From positions 1-64,000 of the forward strand of contig NZ_JAERQF010000007.1 of assembly GCF_016734815.1 (NCBI RefSeq): a stretch of DNA of 64,000 bases, written 5' to 3'. Below the pieces are notes generated by a model. That model was not told the origin of the DNA and did not search any database. It was given only the letters and a program-made list of their open reading frames with translations. Both the position numbers and the translations under genes were made by a program. This document shows positions 24,956 to 33,519 of this stretch, piece after piece. This DNA comes from Hymenobacter rubidus. GTDB lineage: Bacteria; Bacteroidota; Bacteroidia; Cytophagales; Hymenobacteraceae. How positions within the stretch are numbered: position 1 is the stretch's first letter; every line of letters starts with the position of its first letter.

Positions 24956-25537
24956 ATGGATATCAAACTTAAATCTGCGGTACTGGAACGCCTCACCGAC
25001 GAGGAATTCTACCAGTTCTGCATGGATAACCGCGACTTGCGCATCGAGCGCGATGCCCACCATCAAATCACCATCATGCCGCCCACCAATTCTGAAACCG
25101 GTGCCTCCAATGGCCAACTCACCCGCTTGTTAGGTAATTGGGCTGAAGACTCTGGCTTGGGCATCTTTTTCGATTCTTCCTCCGGCTTTACCCTCGATAC
25201 CGGCGCCATGCTTTCTCCCGATGCCAGCTGGATAGCCTGGGAAAACTGGAACGCCCTCAGCCCCGACGACCGGCGCGGCTTCGCCCGTATTTGCCCCGAT
25301 TTTGTGGTCGAGCTGCTCTCGCCCACCGACCGCCTCACCGACACCATGCGCAAGATGGAGCACTGGCTCGAAGCGGGCGCCAAGCTCGGCTGGCTCATCG
25401 CGCCGGGCACCGAATCGGTTTATATTTTCGAGCCCGGCCAACCGGTGCGGCCCGTCGTCGGGTTCGACCAGGAATTGGTAGCCGGGCCCTTGCTGCCCGG
25501 CTTCCGGCTGGAGCTGCGGCGGCTGCGGCTGAGCTAG
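24956..25537 (+). CDS. Uma2-family (DUF820) endonuclease-fold protein
   Basis: A 193-residue protein with the Uma2/DUF820 PD-(D/E)xK-like pattern: LRIERDAHHQITIMPPTN, SPDASWI (PD), CPDFVVELLSPTDR (E/D-x-E), and the Lys/Trp region MEHWLEAGAKLGWLI. Such proteins are numerous in some bacteria and often lie alone. The catalytic activity and role are not established; some are thought to be mobile-element-associated. It lies between the two LytTR systems. Confidence 0.9.
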   Translation: MDIKLKSAVLERLTDEEFYQFCMDNRDLRIERDAHHQITIMPPTNSETGASNGQLTRLLGNWAEDSGLGIFFDSSSGFTLDTGAMLSPDASWIAWENWNALSPDDRRGFARICPDFVVELLSPTDRLTDTMRKMEHWLEAGAKLGWLIAPGTESVYIFEPGQPVRPVVGFDQELVAGPLLPGFRLELRRLRLS

Positions 25538-25557
25538 CATGCCGCAATAACGGGCGC

Positions 25558-27057
25558 CTACTCCTGCAGCGCTTTTTCCAACAGCGCTGTGGTCTTGGCA
25601 TCGGAAGGACGGGGCGCATTCAGGTGCATCAACCGTCCATCGCGGCCAATAATAATATAGCTTGGCACCGACCCGATGAGGTAGGCCTGCGCCGTCGCCG
25701 CCTCCCATTCGCCCCCATCCCGCAGGTGAACAGTGTTAGAACTGCGCAGGGAATAGGCCGCCAGGGCCTTTTGCCAGGCACCCTCCCGGCTGTCGATGGA
25801 CACGCACAGGAACAGCACGTCCCGACCCACAAAATGCTTTCGAAGCTTGGCTGCGGCCGGCGCCTCGGCTAAGCAGGGCGCACACCACGACGCCCAGAAG
25901 TCCAGGTAAACCACCTTGCCTTTGAAGTCTGCCAGGCTCACCTTTTTGCCCCGGTCGTCAACCAAAGTAATAGTCGGGGCCGGCTGGCCGGCCTTCAATG
26001 CCTGGTGGTGCTGCACGCTGCTAGTAAGCGCCTGCAGCACGGCGGGGTCACGCGTGTGCTGCTGCACCATATCGAGCAGAGCCTCCGCGCCAGCGGGCCC
26101 ATTCCGCTGAATATACTTGGCCAGGACGTAGCCCACGGCCAGGTCAGCGGACATATTTCGGCCGAAGGCCGCCCGTACCTGCGCGGTAAGCTGCGCCAAA
26201 GCTTGGGAGCCGGAAACCAACGGTGGCTCACGCTCATCCAGCGGTTGGCCAGTGGCAAAGAAATGGGAGCGGTTAAACAGCAGGTTATTGCCGTACAGTT
26301 CCAGTACCTGCTGCACCTGGTATTCCGTCAGGGCGGTATCCGGCAGCAGGTCTGGGCGTAGCTGGGCGTTGAGGCTGGGGAAGTCAAGCTTCTCGGCGGC
26401 CTGGGCGTCGTGGGCATTCGCGTACTTTACGGTGAGCGGCAGCATGAGCTGCCAGCTGGCCCACTGCATCTGAATGGCCCGCCGGGCATACTGCCTGAAA
26501 GGTGCCGGCAACGGGTGGGCCGCGGCGTAGGATTTGAGAAACGCCAGCTGCCGGGTGCGCTCCTCCGTGGCCAAACGCCGTCGCTCCTGCAGGGTGGGCA
26601 CTATTTTCAGGGCCATTTGCCGCATCTGCTGCACCGAGTCATCGGGAGACTGAAAGCGTCGGTAATACTCCAGCAGGTAATTGCACGGATTAGCTGCCGC
26701 ACCCTTAAACCGCATGGAGCTGGGGTAATTCTCCGCGTCGTAGCTCACTTGCAGCACATCGCCGGGGTGCAGATACAGCAAGGCCGGCTCACTGCCAATG
26801 TCAAGCTCGGCCTCGCCGGGGGTGCGCAGCGCCGGAATGGAAAGCCGGAACCTGCCATCGGCCGTAGCTCTGGCTTGCACGGCGTGCTGCCATTTGCCCA
26901 GCCGGCTGCGGTCGTAGCGCAGCACAATGTCTTCGCCATCCGGGTGCTGCGCCCATCCCGTCAGGACCACTGACTTGGGCAGCGGGGCGGCAGCCGGGGC
27001 CATCGGGTGCATCATGGCCAGCAGCCCCCCCAGAAACGCATAAACCCATTTATCCAT
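25558..27057 (-). CDS. TlpA-family thiol:disulfide oxidoreductase
   Basis: A 499-residue exported protein built like the one at 19335: signal peptide (MDKWVYAFLGGLLAMMHP), β-rich DUF4369-like domain (VVLTGWAQHPDGEDIVLRYD), helical middle, and a thioredoxin fold with LDFWASWCAPCLAEAP (CAPC active site) and the cis-Pro in IGSVPSYIIIG. It probably acts on periplasmic protein thiols. ATG at 27057 gives the signal peptide; the frame is open further upstream to 27093. The 40-bp gap to the RR gene on the same strand suggests possible co-transcription. Confidence 0.87.
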   Translation of the reverse strand: MDKWVYAFLGGLLAMMHPMAPAAAPLPKSVVLTGWAQHPDGEDIVLRYDRSRLGKWQHAVQARATADGRFRLSIPALRTPGEAELDIGSEPALLYLHPGDVLQVSYDAENYPSSMRFKGAAANPCNYLLEYYRRFQSPDDSVQQMRQMALKIVPTLQERRRLATEERTRQLAFLKSYAAAHPLPAPFRQYARRAIQMQWASWQLMLPLTVKYANAHDAQAAEKLDFPSLNAQLRPDLLPDTALTEYQVQQVLELYGNNLLFNRSHFFATGQPLDEREPPLVSGSQALAQLTAQVRAAFGRNMSADLAVGYVLAKYIQRNGPAGAEALLDMVQQHTRDPAVLQALTSSVQHHQALKAGQPAPTITLVDDRGKKVSLADFKGKVVYLDFWASWCAPCLAEAPAAAKLRKHFVGRDVLFLCVSIDSREGAWQKALAAYSLRSSNTVHLRDGGEWEAATAQAYLIGSVPSYIIIGRDGRLMHLNAPRPSDAKTTALLEKALQE

Positions 27058-27097
27058 AAAAGCCACCGGCGCTTGCACCCCGAAATATAGCATCCAA

Positions 27098-27898
27098 CTA
27101 CCTGTCCAGCCAGCTCTTGAACACGTTCACTTTCTCGCGGCTCACCAGCACCTGGGCATCGGGGGCGGTGGGCTTGAGCACGGTTTGCAGGCGGGAGTTG
27201 GTGTAGTGGATGATGTCCTGAATGGCCGACTGCTGGGCCAGATAGGCGCGGTTGAGGCGGAAGAAGCGGCGCGGGTCGAGCAGGCCTTCGAGCTGGTCCA
27301 TCGTGTAGTCGACCACGAACTTGCGGCCCTCGGTGGTTTGCAGGAAGGTGGCTTTTTCGAGGCTGAAGAAGTAGGCAATCTGGTCGAGCGGCACCACTTT
27401 CAGGTGTTCGCCCACGCGCACCACAAACTGGGTTTTGTAGCTGGCAGCAGGCGGCGCGCTTTGCTGCATCAGCTGCACGAGCTGGGCCAGCAAAGCGGAG
27501 TCGAAGGCCGGTGGCGGCGCCGTGGCCGTGGGCATGGGCAGGCGCTCGCGCAGCTTCATCACGGCGGCCGTTAGCTCCTCCTCGTCAATGGGTTTGAGCA
27601 GGTAGTCTACGCTGTTTACTTTGAAGGCTTGCAGGGCGTACTGGTCGTAGGCGGTGGTGAAAATAACCGGGCAGCGCACCTGGGTTTGCTCGAAGATTTC
27701 GAAGCTCAGGCCATCGGCCAGGTGAATATCCAGGAACAGCACATCGGGCGCCGGGCCGGTTTCGAGCAGCTGCACGGCCTGGCTCACAGCCTCGGCCGTG
27801 CCGATGACCTGCACGGGCTCGGGCTGCCGGGCCAGCATATCGGCGAGGCGGCGGGCGGCGAGGGGTTCGTCTTCGACGATGAGGGCAGTTAATTTCAT
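27098..27898 (-). CDS. LytTR-family response regulator
   Basis: A 266-residue regulator: receiver domain with LIVEDE, Asp57 in VLFLDIHLADG and YLLKPID; a ~30-residue Pro/Ala-rich linker; C-terminal LytTR domain (about 160-266) with FVVRVGEHLKVVPL, IAYFFSLEKAT, FFRLNRAYLAQ and VLVSREKVNVFKSWL. The cognate kinase gene lies upstream on the same strand. The region before the ATG is taken over by an AT-rich inverted repeat, so no normal ribosome binding site is visible. Confidence 0.94.
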   Translation of the reverse strand: MKLTALIVEDEPLAARRLADMLARQPEPVQVIGTAEAVSQAVQLLETGPAPDVLFLDIHLADGLSFEIFEQTQVRCPVIFTTAYDQYALQAFKVNSVDYLLKPIDEEELTAAVMKLRERLPMPTATAPPPAFDSALLAQLVQLMQQSAPPAASYKTQFVVRVGEHLKVVPLDQIAYFFSLEKATFLQTTEGRKFVVDYTMDQLEGLLDPRRFFRLNRAYLAQQSAIQDIIHYTNSRLQTVLKPTAPDAQVLVSREKVNVFKSWLDR

Positions 27899-28024
27899 TT
27901 AACAATTATCAATTAACATTTAACAGTTGTTCTGGCGGCGCTTTTCAAGGGTTTTCAAATTGTCTGCAAAGGCTCGGCGAATAAGTCGTCAGCTTGTTAA
28001 ATGATAAATGTTAATTGTTAAATG
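27896..28024. repeat. AT-rich imperfect inverted repeat between kinase and regulator genes
   Basis: A 30-base left arm (27896-27925, starting CATTTAACAATTA) and right arm (27995-28024, ending TAATTGTTAAATG) share 13 + 8 perfectly complementary bases. In the minus direction the right arm contains the kinase stop codon and the left arm supplies the regulator's ATG and ribosome-binding region. It is strongly AT-rich against the GC-rich background. Confidence 0.75.
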
Positions 28025-29127
28025 ACCAGCAGCGGCAATGTTACCACAAACTCCCCCGCCTCCTCCCCTATTGCCAGCGGCTTGCTGGTAAGAAAGGCGT
28101 AGCGCGCCGCCAGGTTTTTCAGGCCCAGGCCCGAGGTCTCGCCCGGCGCGAGGCGGCGCGGGCGCAGGGTGTTGCGCACGGTCAAGGCAGGGGCGGCGGC
28201 ATCCAGCGTCACGGCCACGCGCAGCGGCTGGGCCTGGAAGGCGGTGTTGTGCTTAATGACGTTTTCGAGCAGCAGCTGCAGCGCCAGCGGCGGCACGAAA
28301 AACGGGTGCAGCGCGGCCGGCGGCAAGTTCATTTCCACAGCCAAGGCGTCGCCGAGGCGGGTTTTCTGGAGGTACAGGTAGCTTTCGGCGAACTTCAGCT
28401 CGTCGGCCAGTGGCACCAGCTCTTGGCTCTCGCTGTCGAGCACGTAGCGGTACACCTGCGCGAGCTGCCGGATGAAGCGCACGGCCCGGGCCGGGTCGTT
28501 TTCTTCGACCAACGAGGTCAGCGCGTTCAGGGAATTGAACAGAAAGTGCGGGTCCACCTGCCGGCGCAGCGAGTCGAGGCGGGCCACGGCGGTTTCTTTT
28601 TCGAGGCGCTCGGCGCGCACGGCGGCATCGCGCCACTGAAAAAAAAACGAGCGGCTGTGGTTGAACAGCGAGATGATGACGGTGACGATGAGCGGCATCA
28701 GCACCCGCCAGTACATGGCCCCCGACCAGAGCCGGGCTACCGGCTGCCCCTGAATGAGCAGCAGCACGGCGTTCATCACCACGATGAAGAGCACCGAGCC
28801 GCCCAGCGACACGGCCAGCGTGAGCAGCAGCCGGCGCAGGGGCTGCGTTGTCCAGGGGTAGTGGCGGTTCAGCCACTCCACCACGTAGCCGTTGGTGAGC
28901 CACAAGCCCACGCTGTAGCACACGGTGTAGGCGTAAGTAACGGCGAAGGCCGTCCAGCTGTGCACCGCCCGGGGGTTCACCAGCAAGCTGATGATGACGG
29001 CCATTAGCAGAATAAGCTGCGCCGCCCGGCCCAACGAGCGCATGGACCTGGGCAGGGCCCGAAACACGTTGGTAGTTGGCGGCGGGGTATTGGAAGCAGC
29101 CACGGCGGCGGGCAGGAAAGTTTGCAT
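28018..29127 (-). CDS. LytS/YehU-type sensor histidine kinase
   Basis: A 369-residue membrane kinase: about four N-terminal membrane segments, a coiled linker, phosphoacceptor motif RQVDPHFLFNSLNALTSL, and ATPase motifs LLLENVIKHN and ETSGLGLKNLAARY. It pairs with the downstream LytTR regulator. The ATG at 29127 is preferred over a TTG one codon upstream. The stop codon lies within the AT-rich repeat, so the last residue may have been set by that insertion. Confidence 0.93.
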   Translation of the reverse strand: MQTFLPAAVAASNTPPPTTNVFRALPRSMRSLGRAAQLILLMAVIISLLVNPRAVHSWTAFAVTYAYTVCYSVGLWLTNGYVVEWLNRHYPWTTQPLRRLLLTLAVSLGGSVLFIVVMNAVLLLIQGQPVARLWSGAMYWRVLMPLIVTVIISLFNHSRSFFFQWRDAAVRAERLEKETAVARLDSLRRQVDPHFLFNSLNALTSLVEENDPARAVRFIRQLAQVYRYVLDSESQELVPLADELKFAESYLYLQKTRLGDALAVEMNLPPAALHPFFVPPLALQLLLENVIKHNTAFQAQPLRVAVTLDAAAPALTVRNTLRPRRLAPGETSGLGLKNLAARYAFLTSKPLAIGEEAGEFVVTLPLLVI

Positions 29128-29152
29128 CAAAGTAACGCAGAAGTGTGAAGGA

Positions 29153-29203
29153 AAGCCGGCGCGAACGGGGCAGTTCGCGCTCCGGGCTGCCTGCCCGGCT
29201 TTT
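29153..29203. terminator. Compound hairpin between co-directional genes
   Basis: Outer arms AAAGCCGG / CCGGCTTT enclose two smaller hairpins, GCGCGAAC-GGGGCA-GTTCGCGC (29159-29180, resembling a family D core) and CCGGGC-TGCCT-GCCCGG (29182-29198) followed by CTTTTT. It may stop transcription of the 29227-29937 gene, or be a degraded family D palindrome. Confidence 0.5.
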
Positions 29204-29226
29204 TAGCCACGGGTATTTTTGCCCCC

Positions 29227-29937
29227 TTACTTGGTGGCTGCAATGTCGGCGGGGCATTGCGCCAGCATGGCGTCGTTCATTTTTTCGCCCCAGGTGGGGC
29301 TCAGGGCATTGGCGGGCCGGAAGGTGGCGAAGAGGCCCTTGGCCTTTTCGTAAAGTGGCTTGGCCTTGTCGGGGCCGCCGCCAAACATCGAAGGGGTATG
29401 AAATGCGTTATTGCCGAGCAGTAGGTACACGCGCGGGTTGTTGGGGGCGAGGGCTTTGGCTTGGTTCAGGGCTTCGGCTACCCGGCCCGCGTACACCATG
29501 CCCCGCGTCATGGGGCTCACCATGATGCGGCCCTGGTAAATGTAGGCCTGGAGCACCAGCAGCTCGGCCACGTCGGCGCCGGGCAGCTTTTTGGCCGCAT
29601 CGAGGGCGGCCTGGGCCTGGTCGAACCGCTTGTCCTGCCGGTCATCGGGCTGGCTGGCAAAACCCAGCTTGAGGTAGCCGCGGGCCTGGTAGTAGCGGGG
29701 CTCCCAGGCGGTGGGGGCCGCGGCCACGGCGCGCTCCAGCTTGGCGAGGTTGGCCTGCACGTCGGCGGGCGTGGCGGCGGCGCTTTGCTCGGCAATGGTG
29801 GCTGCCATCAGGGTGGTGAAGGCATCGGAAGCGGCACTGGGCACGGGGGCAGCCGAAGCCAGCGCCGTGGTTTTGGATTGGGCGACGGCCAGCAGCGAAG
29901 TGGCGGCCAAAGCGAGGGTGAGGACGGCGGCTTTCAT
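29227..29937 (-). CDS. Secreted hypothetical protein with TPR-like helices
   Basis: A 236-residue exported protein (signal peptide MKAAVLTLALAATSLLAVAQ). The mature part is helical with TPR-like spacing, for example LERAVAAAPTAWEPRYYQAR, RFDQAQAALDAAKKLPGA, EALNQAKALAPNNPRVYLLLG and DKAKPLYEKAKGLFATF. A scaffold role is implied by the fold only. No partner is evident; downstream is the kinase gene, separated by a hairpin. Confidence 0.7.
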   Translation of the reverse strand: MKAAVLTLALAATSLLAVAQSKTTALASAAPVPSAASDAFTTLMAATIAEQSAAATPADVQANLAKLERAVAAAPTAWEPRYYQARGYLKLGFASQPDDRQDKRFDQAQAALDAAKKLPGADVAELLVLQAYIYQGRIMVSPMTRGMVYAGRVAEALNQAKALAPNNPRVYLLLGNNAFHTPSMFGGGPDKAKPLYEKAKGLFATFRPANALSPTWGEKMNDAMLAQCPADIAATK

Positions 29938-30170
29938 GGGGCTTGGGACTTGGGCTAATGTGCGGTGGTTGGTGATTCAAAGGTGGCGGCGGGGTGGGCC
30001 GGCCTTCAACTCCCCGTTGCCGAAGCGTCGATTGAGCCGGACGAAGCGTTGGATTGGCCGATGGCCCGTAGCACCCTGTTTGCCGGAAACCCGGTTTCGG
30101 CCTACCTTCCCACTGCCTGGCGGGGCCTGGTGCTACTGACCGGCATTCTCCATCACTTCTCCCCTACCCG

Positions 30171-30881
30171 ATGAAATTGCTTCTACTCGCTGGTAGCGGC
30201 TTGCTGCTGGCCGCTCCGCTCCTGGGCCTTGCCCAAACCGCTCCCGCTGCCGCGCCCCGCTACTATGCCGGGCTGGGTGTGTACAGCAGTCACTTTCAAA
30301 AGCTGGGTAAATGGCATAACGGCGACAAAACCGGGTTTCGGCTGCCGGTGCAGCTTGCGGCCGGCTACCAGCTACGCCCGCGGCTGGCGCTGGAGCTTGG
30401 CGCCGCCTACAGCGGCATCACGACCACCTACGCTATTACCGCCGATTACAGTCACAACAGCTTTTTCAATCCCACCGGTATTACCCCTTACACTTATCAA
30501 TACTCCAACACCACCACCGAAGGCCTCGTCTCTATTTCGACCCTGGCCCGATACACGCTCCCGCACCGGCTTCCCAGCCGATTGCACCTAGCAGCGCTTG
30601 GGGGTTTCACGTTGGAGCACCAATCCATTTACTCCCGTGGCTTCGAAGGCGACGACCTCTCCGGCACCCTCCAAACTGTTCCATTCTCTCGCCGCTTCTC
30701 GTTCGACAATCTACTGCTGACGGTGGGCTTGGGCCTGCGCTGCCGCCTGACTCAGAGCACCGAACTGAACTACCATTTCACGGAGAATCGCCTCATTGCC
30801 ACCTCCTATCCGGGAATTGCCGTTTACACCACTACCGCCAGCCATGCGCTGGGCCTGCGCTACAGCTTCGGGCAGCACTAG
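30171..30881 (+). CDS. Putative outer-membrane β-barrel protein
   Basis: A 236-residue protein with a signal peptide (MKLLLLAGSGLLLAAPLLGLAQ) and alternating strands (YYAGLGVYSSHFQKLG, RLPVQLAAGYQLRPRLALEL, LTVGLGLRCRLTQSTELNYH), ending in GLRYSFGQH with an aromatic near the C-terminus. It resembles small porin-family or PorT-like barrels. No specific role can be given. Confidence 0.7.
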   Translation: MKLLLLAGSGLLLAAPLLGLAQTAPAAAPRYYAGLGVYSSHFQKLGKWHNGDKTGFRLPVQLAAGYQLRPRLALELGAAYSGITTTYAITADYSHNSFFNPTGITPYTYQYSNTTTEGLVSISTLARYTLPHRLPSRLHLAALGGFTLEHQSIYSRGFEGDDLSGTLQTVPFSRRFSFDNLLLTVGLGLRCRLTQSTELNYHFTENRLIATSYPGIAVYTTTASHALGLRYSFGQH

Positions 30882-31076
30882 CGGACGTCAGATGAGCATG
30901 GCAGCTTTTCGGTGCAGCAGCTTATGGACAAGCAATTGCAAACCCATCGCCCCGCGGCGACTAGCCTGCAATTTAGGTTAAGTAGAAGTATTCTGGTACA
31001 TAAGCGCCACACTTGTCGGTCAGTTACGTATCAGGTGCGGCGCAATTTCTCTCGCTGCCTTTCTCTTTGTTTCGAT

Positions 31077-31736
31077 ATGAAAAAAAGTATCCTCATTGCC
31101 ATCGTTTTTGTGCTGATTGGAGGCGCCGTGCTGGGCCGGCGGTGGTGGGTAAAATCTACGGCTGAAGTAACGGCGCTGGCGGCCGGCCCGGCCCCGGCTG
31201 CCGTCATTCCCGATTCGACGGTGCTGGAGCTCACGGGCCGGGTCAGTGCCGGGGGCACCGAGCCGGTATTGGCCAAAACGACCGGCCGCGTGCGTACCAT
31301 CTTCTTTGCCGAAGGCGATTTTGTGCGGCAGGGCGCAGTGCTGGCCAAGCTCAACAACTTCACCTTCGTGCTGGCGCCGCACAGCGGCTTCCTGGTTTCG
31401 CGGCATCTCACGGCCGGCCAGTACCTCAACCGCACCACGGCCATTGGCACCATTTCGACACGCCCATACCTGCTGGTGCCGGTGGTGGTGCCGGCAACGG
31501 AGGCGGCCAGCATCCGGCCCGGCGATTCGGTGCGGGTGTGGGCGGCGGCCCGGCCCACCCGCGTGGTAACCGGCGTGGCCAGCCCTGCGGCCGCCGACGA
31601 CCCGGCGGGTACCAACCTCGAAATCCGCCTCACCTCGCGGGCACCGCTGCGCATCGGGGAGCAGGCCAAGGTGCAGCTGCACCGCCAGGGCTTGGCTGCT
31701 CCAGTGGCTGATGCGGCGCCTGCGGCGCACCGCTAG
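31077..31736 (+). CDS. Short HlyD/RND-type periplasmic adaptor-like protein
   Basis: A 219-residue protein with an N-terminal membrane anchor (KSILIAIVFVLIGGAVLG). A lipoyl-like half-motif TTGRVRTIFFAEGDFVRQGAVLAKL is followed directly by the second half (FTFVLAPHSGFLVSRHLTAG) with no α-helical hairpin, then a β-barrel segment (LLVPVVVPATEAASIRPGDS). It is much shorter than usual adaptors (about 350 or more residues) and no pump gene is adjacent, so efflux is uncertain. ATG at 31077 is chosen for the membrane anchor. Its stop overlaps the receptor fragment's stop region on the other strand. Confidence 0.7.
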   Translation: MKKSILIAIVFVLIGGAVLGRRWWVKSTAEVTALAAGPAPAAVIPDSTVLELTGRVSAGGTEPVLAKTTGRVRTIFFAEGDFVRQGAVLAKLNNFTFVLAPHSGFLVSRHLTAGQYLNRTTAIGTISTRPYLLVPVVVPATEAASIRPGDSVRVWAAARPTRVVTGVASPAAADDPAGTNLEIRLTSRAPLRIGEQAKVQLHRQGLAAPVADAAPAAHR

Positions 31737-32140
31737 CCTAGCTGTTTGTACTTGCCCTGCCGGCCGCGCAGGCTGAGGTTGTCGCTGCTGTCCACCGTCA
31801 CGCCCGGCGAGCGGGCCAGCACGTCGAGCGAGGTATTGCCCGCCACCAGGGTGCTGCCTTCCACGTTCACCACGGTGCGGTCGGCCTGGCGCTCAAACAG
31901 CGGCTTTTTGCCCGCTACGGTCACTTCTTTCAGGGCCGTGGCGGTGCTGGTTGGCAGCGTCAGCGGGGGCAGCTGCTGAGTTTCGCCGCCCGCCACCTTT
32001 ACGGGCAGCCAGCCGCGCACGAAGCCCACCTGCGCGGCCGATACCCGGTAGTTGCCAGCCCCCACGGGCTCAAACCGAAAGCTGCCTTTCTCGTCGCTGA
32101 ACTCCGATTTAGCAGCGCTAGTAGCCTCACCCAGCGCCAA
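31733..32140 (-). pseudogene. Fragment of a TonB-dependent receptor (CarboxypepD-like plus start of plug)
   Basis: 135 codons that match only the front of an outer-membrane receptor. A carboxypeptidase-regulatory-like domain (SDEKGSFRFEPVGAGNYRVS) is followed by the plug beginning (KKPLFERQADRTVVNVEGS, SLDVLARSPGVTVDSSDNLS, LRGRQG), then a stop after KYKQLG. A full receptor would continue for 600 or more residues, and the first strand of the N-terminal domain and any signal peptide are missing. It is read as a relict left by a deletion whose junction is near 31750. Confidence 0.7.
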
Positions 32141-32722
32141 CCTGCGAACAACGGCCCGGCCAGGGAGCGGAACGGGAAAAAGGAGTTGGCGACCGGGGCG
32201 GGCGAAGCAAGCGTCGGCATCCGCTTGCGACGGGAAAAGCGGGAAAGCATGGTGTCCATTTGCGTGCAGAAAAAAAGTCGTGAGAAAGAATCAAAGCCAG
32301 TAGCTGTGCCAATAGCATTCATTATTGCCAACCAGCGAATGGCTGGGTTTATAGCCCGGATGCAATCCATGGGCAATTGTCCATCGGTGGACAGGTGTTT
32401 GCAACCAGACATGCAGCTGCATGTCTCTGCTGCTACCCTGCCGGAGCGCCGCCAGGGGGTGTAAGGGCCGCTATATAGGTGTTGATGACAAAGTCGTGCG
32501 ACCAGCAGGAAGGGTTGCGGCAGGGCACTACAGCGCGGCCCGCTGGTGGCGTTGGCTGCCAAGGGCACAAGCGGGGGCCGGAAGCTCGCGGCCTCAGACG
32601 CTGCCGAAAGCCGGTCATTTATACATGATACAGCATGCAATTCGCTGCCCAATCGGTTAGCTTTGCCAGTGCTTGTTCAAGGCCAGCCCGATTTTTTGCC
32701 TAAACCAACCGCCCTCATTACA
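32141..32722. other. 580-bp stretch without a recognised gene
   Basis: Open frames here on both strands (for example 31999-32652 minus) read as low-complexity, Arg/Pro-rich shadow sequence. It may include decayed upstream parts of the receptor fragment and, near its right end, the promoter of the next gene (32658-32665). No long palindrome was seen. Confidence 0.45.
32658..32665 (+). promoter_or_regulatory. Putative -7 box (TAGCTTTG)
   Basis: An exact TAnnTTTG match 57 bp upstream of the ATG at 32723. A clear -33 TTG is lacking, so support is from position and the box alone. Confidence 0.35.
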
Positions 32723-33463
32723 ATGCCCCAGACCATTGCGCCCTCGCAACCCCTCACCATCAGCAACGGCCAGTTCAACCAATACGCTGCCAACTGGTTG
32801 GCACTATTTGAGGACGGCGCCGGCGACAAATTGGCCAACAACTTCCTGCTGCCCGCCGACGGCAGCCGGCTGCCAGGCGTCAGCTTTCCGGTGATGAGCG
32901 TGGTGGATTTGGTGTCGGCGCTGGGCGTGACGCACATCAAAGCCCGGTTTTTGGCGGTGCCGGATGAGGCCGGCCAGCCCCACTTCGCCATTGCCCTCTT
33001 CGCGGCCAATGCCGGCAACGAAACTGTTTCGGCCTACTACGTTTCCGAGGGTTATTGGCAGGATGCGAACCTGGTGCCGCCCCTGCAACTGCCCGTTGCC
33101 AACGTATTGGCCCTGCACTGGGCCAACAGCTGGGCCGATGCCGCTACTTATCCCATCACCGCGCAGATGTTCAATAGCGGCACGAAGCTCACGGAAGATG
33201 ACACTGGGCTACACCCGCTACAGGGCTACACCTTCGGCGTGAGCGACTTCCTGCAGCCGCTGCAGGACATCGACGACCTGGGGGCCCTGGACACGTGCAA
33301 GCTGCGGGCGTTTTTCGGCCTCCGTACCTACGCCAACGTTGGCGAGGTACCCGCCGCTATTTTTGGGCTGATGCTGCGCCTCACCGATGCCGCCGGCGCG
33401 CTCCTGCGCGGCGCCAATAGCGACGCCGAAGACATGGCGAGCCCTTGCCCACCATCGTGCTAG
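32723..33463 (+). CDS. Hypothetical cytoplasmic protein
   Basis: A 246-residue protein without signal peptide or membrane segments. It is mixed α/β with motifs LFEDGAGDKLANNFLLPADG, HIKARFLAVPDEAGQPHFAI and YYVSEGYWQDANLVPPLQLP; it ends SPCPPSC. No family is recognised. ATG at 32723 (MPQTIAPSQPLTISNGQFNQ) follows the putative promoter; the frame is open upstream to 32546, but that part looks like non-coding sequence. Confidence 0.6.
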   Translation: MPQTIAPSQPLTISNGQFNQYAANWLALFEDGAGDKLANNFLLPADGSRLPGVSFPVMSVVDLVSALGVTHIKARFLAVPDEAGQPHFAIALFAANAGNETVSAYYVSEGYWQDANLVPPLQLPVANVLALHWANSWADAATYPITAQMFNSGTKLTEDDTGLHPLQGYTFGVSDFLQPLQDIDDLGALDTCKLRAFFGLRTYANVGEVPAAIFGLMLRLTDAAGALLRGANSDAEDMASPCPPSC

Positions 33464-33519
33464 CCAACCCACGCCCACTATAAAACTGAGGATGGGGTGC
33501 TCCTAAGCCTGCCGCTGCT

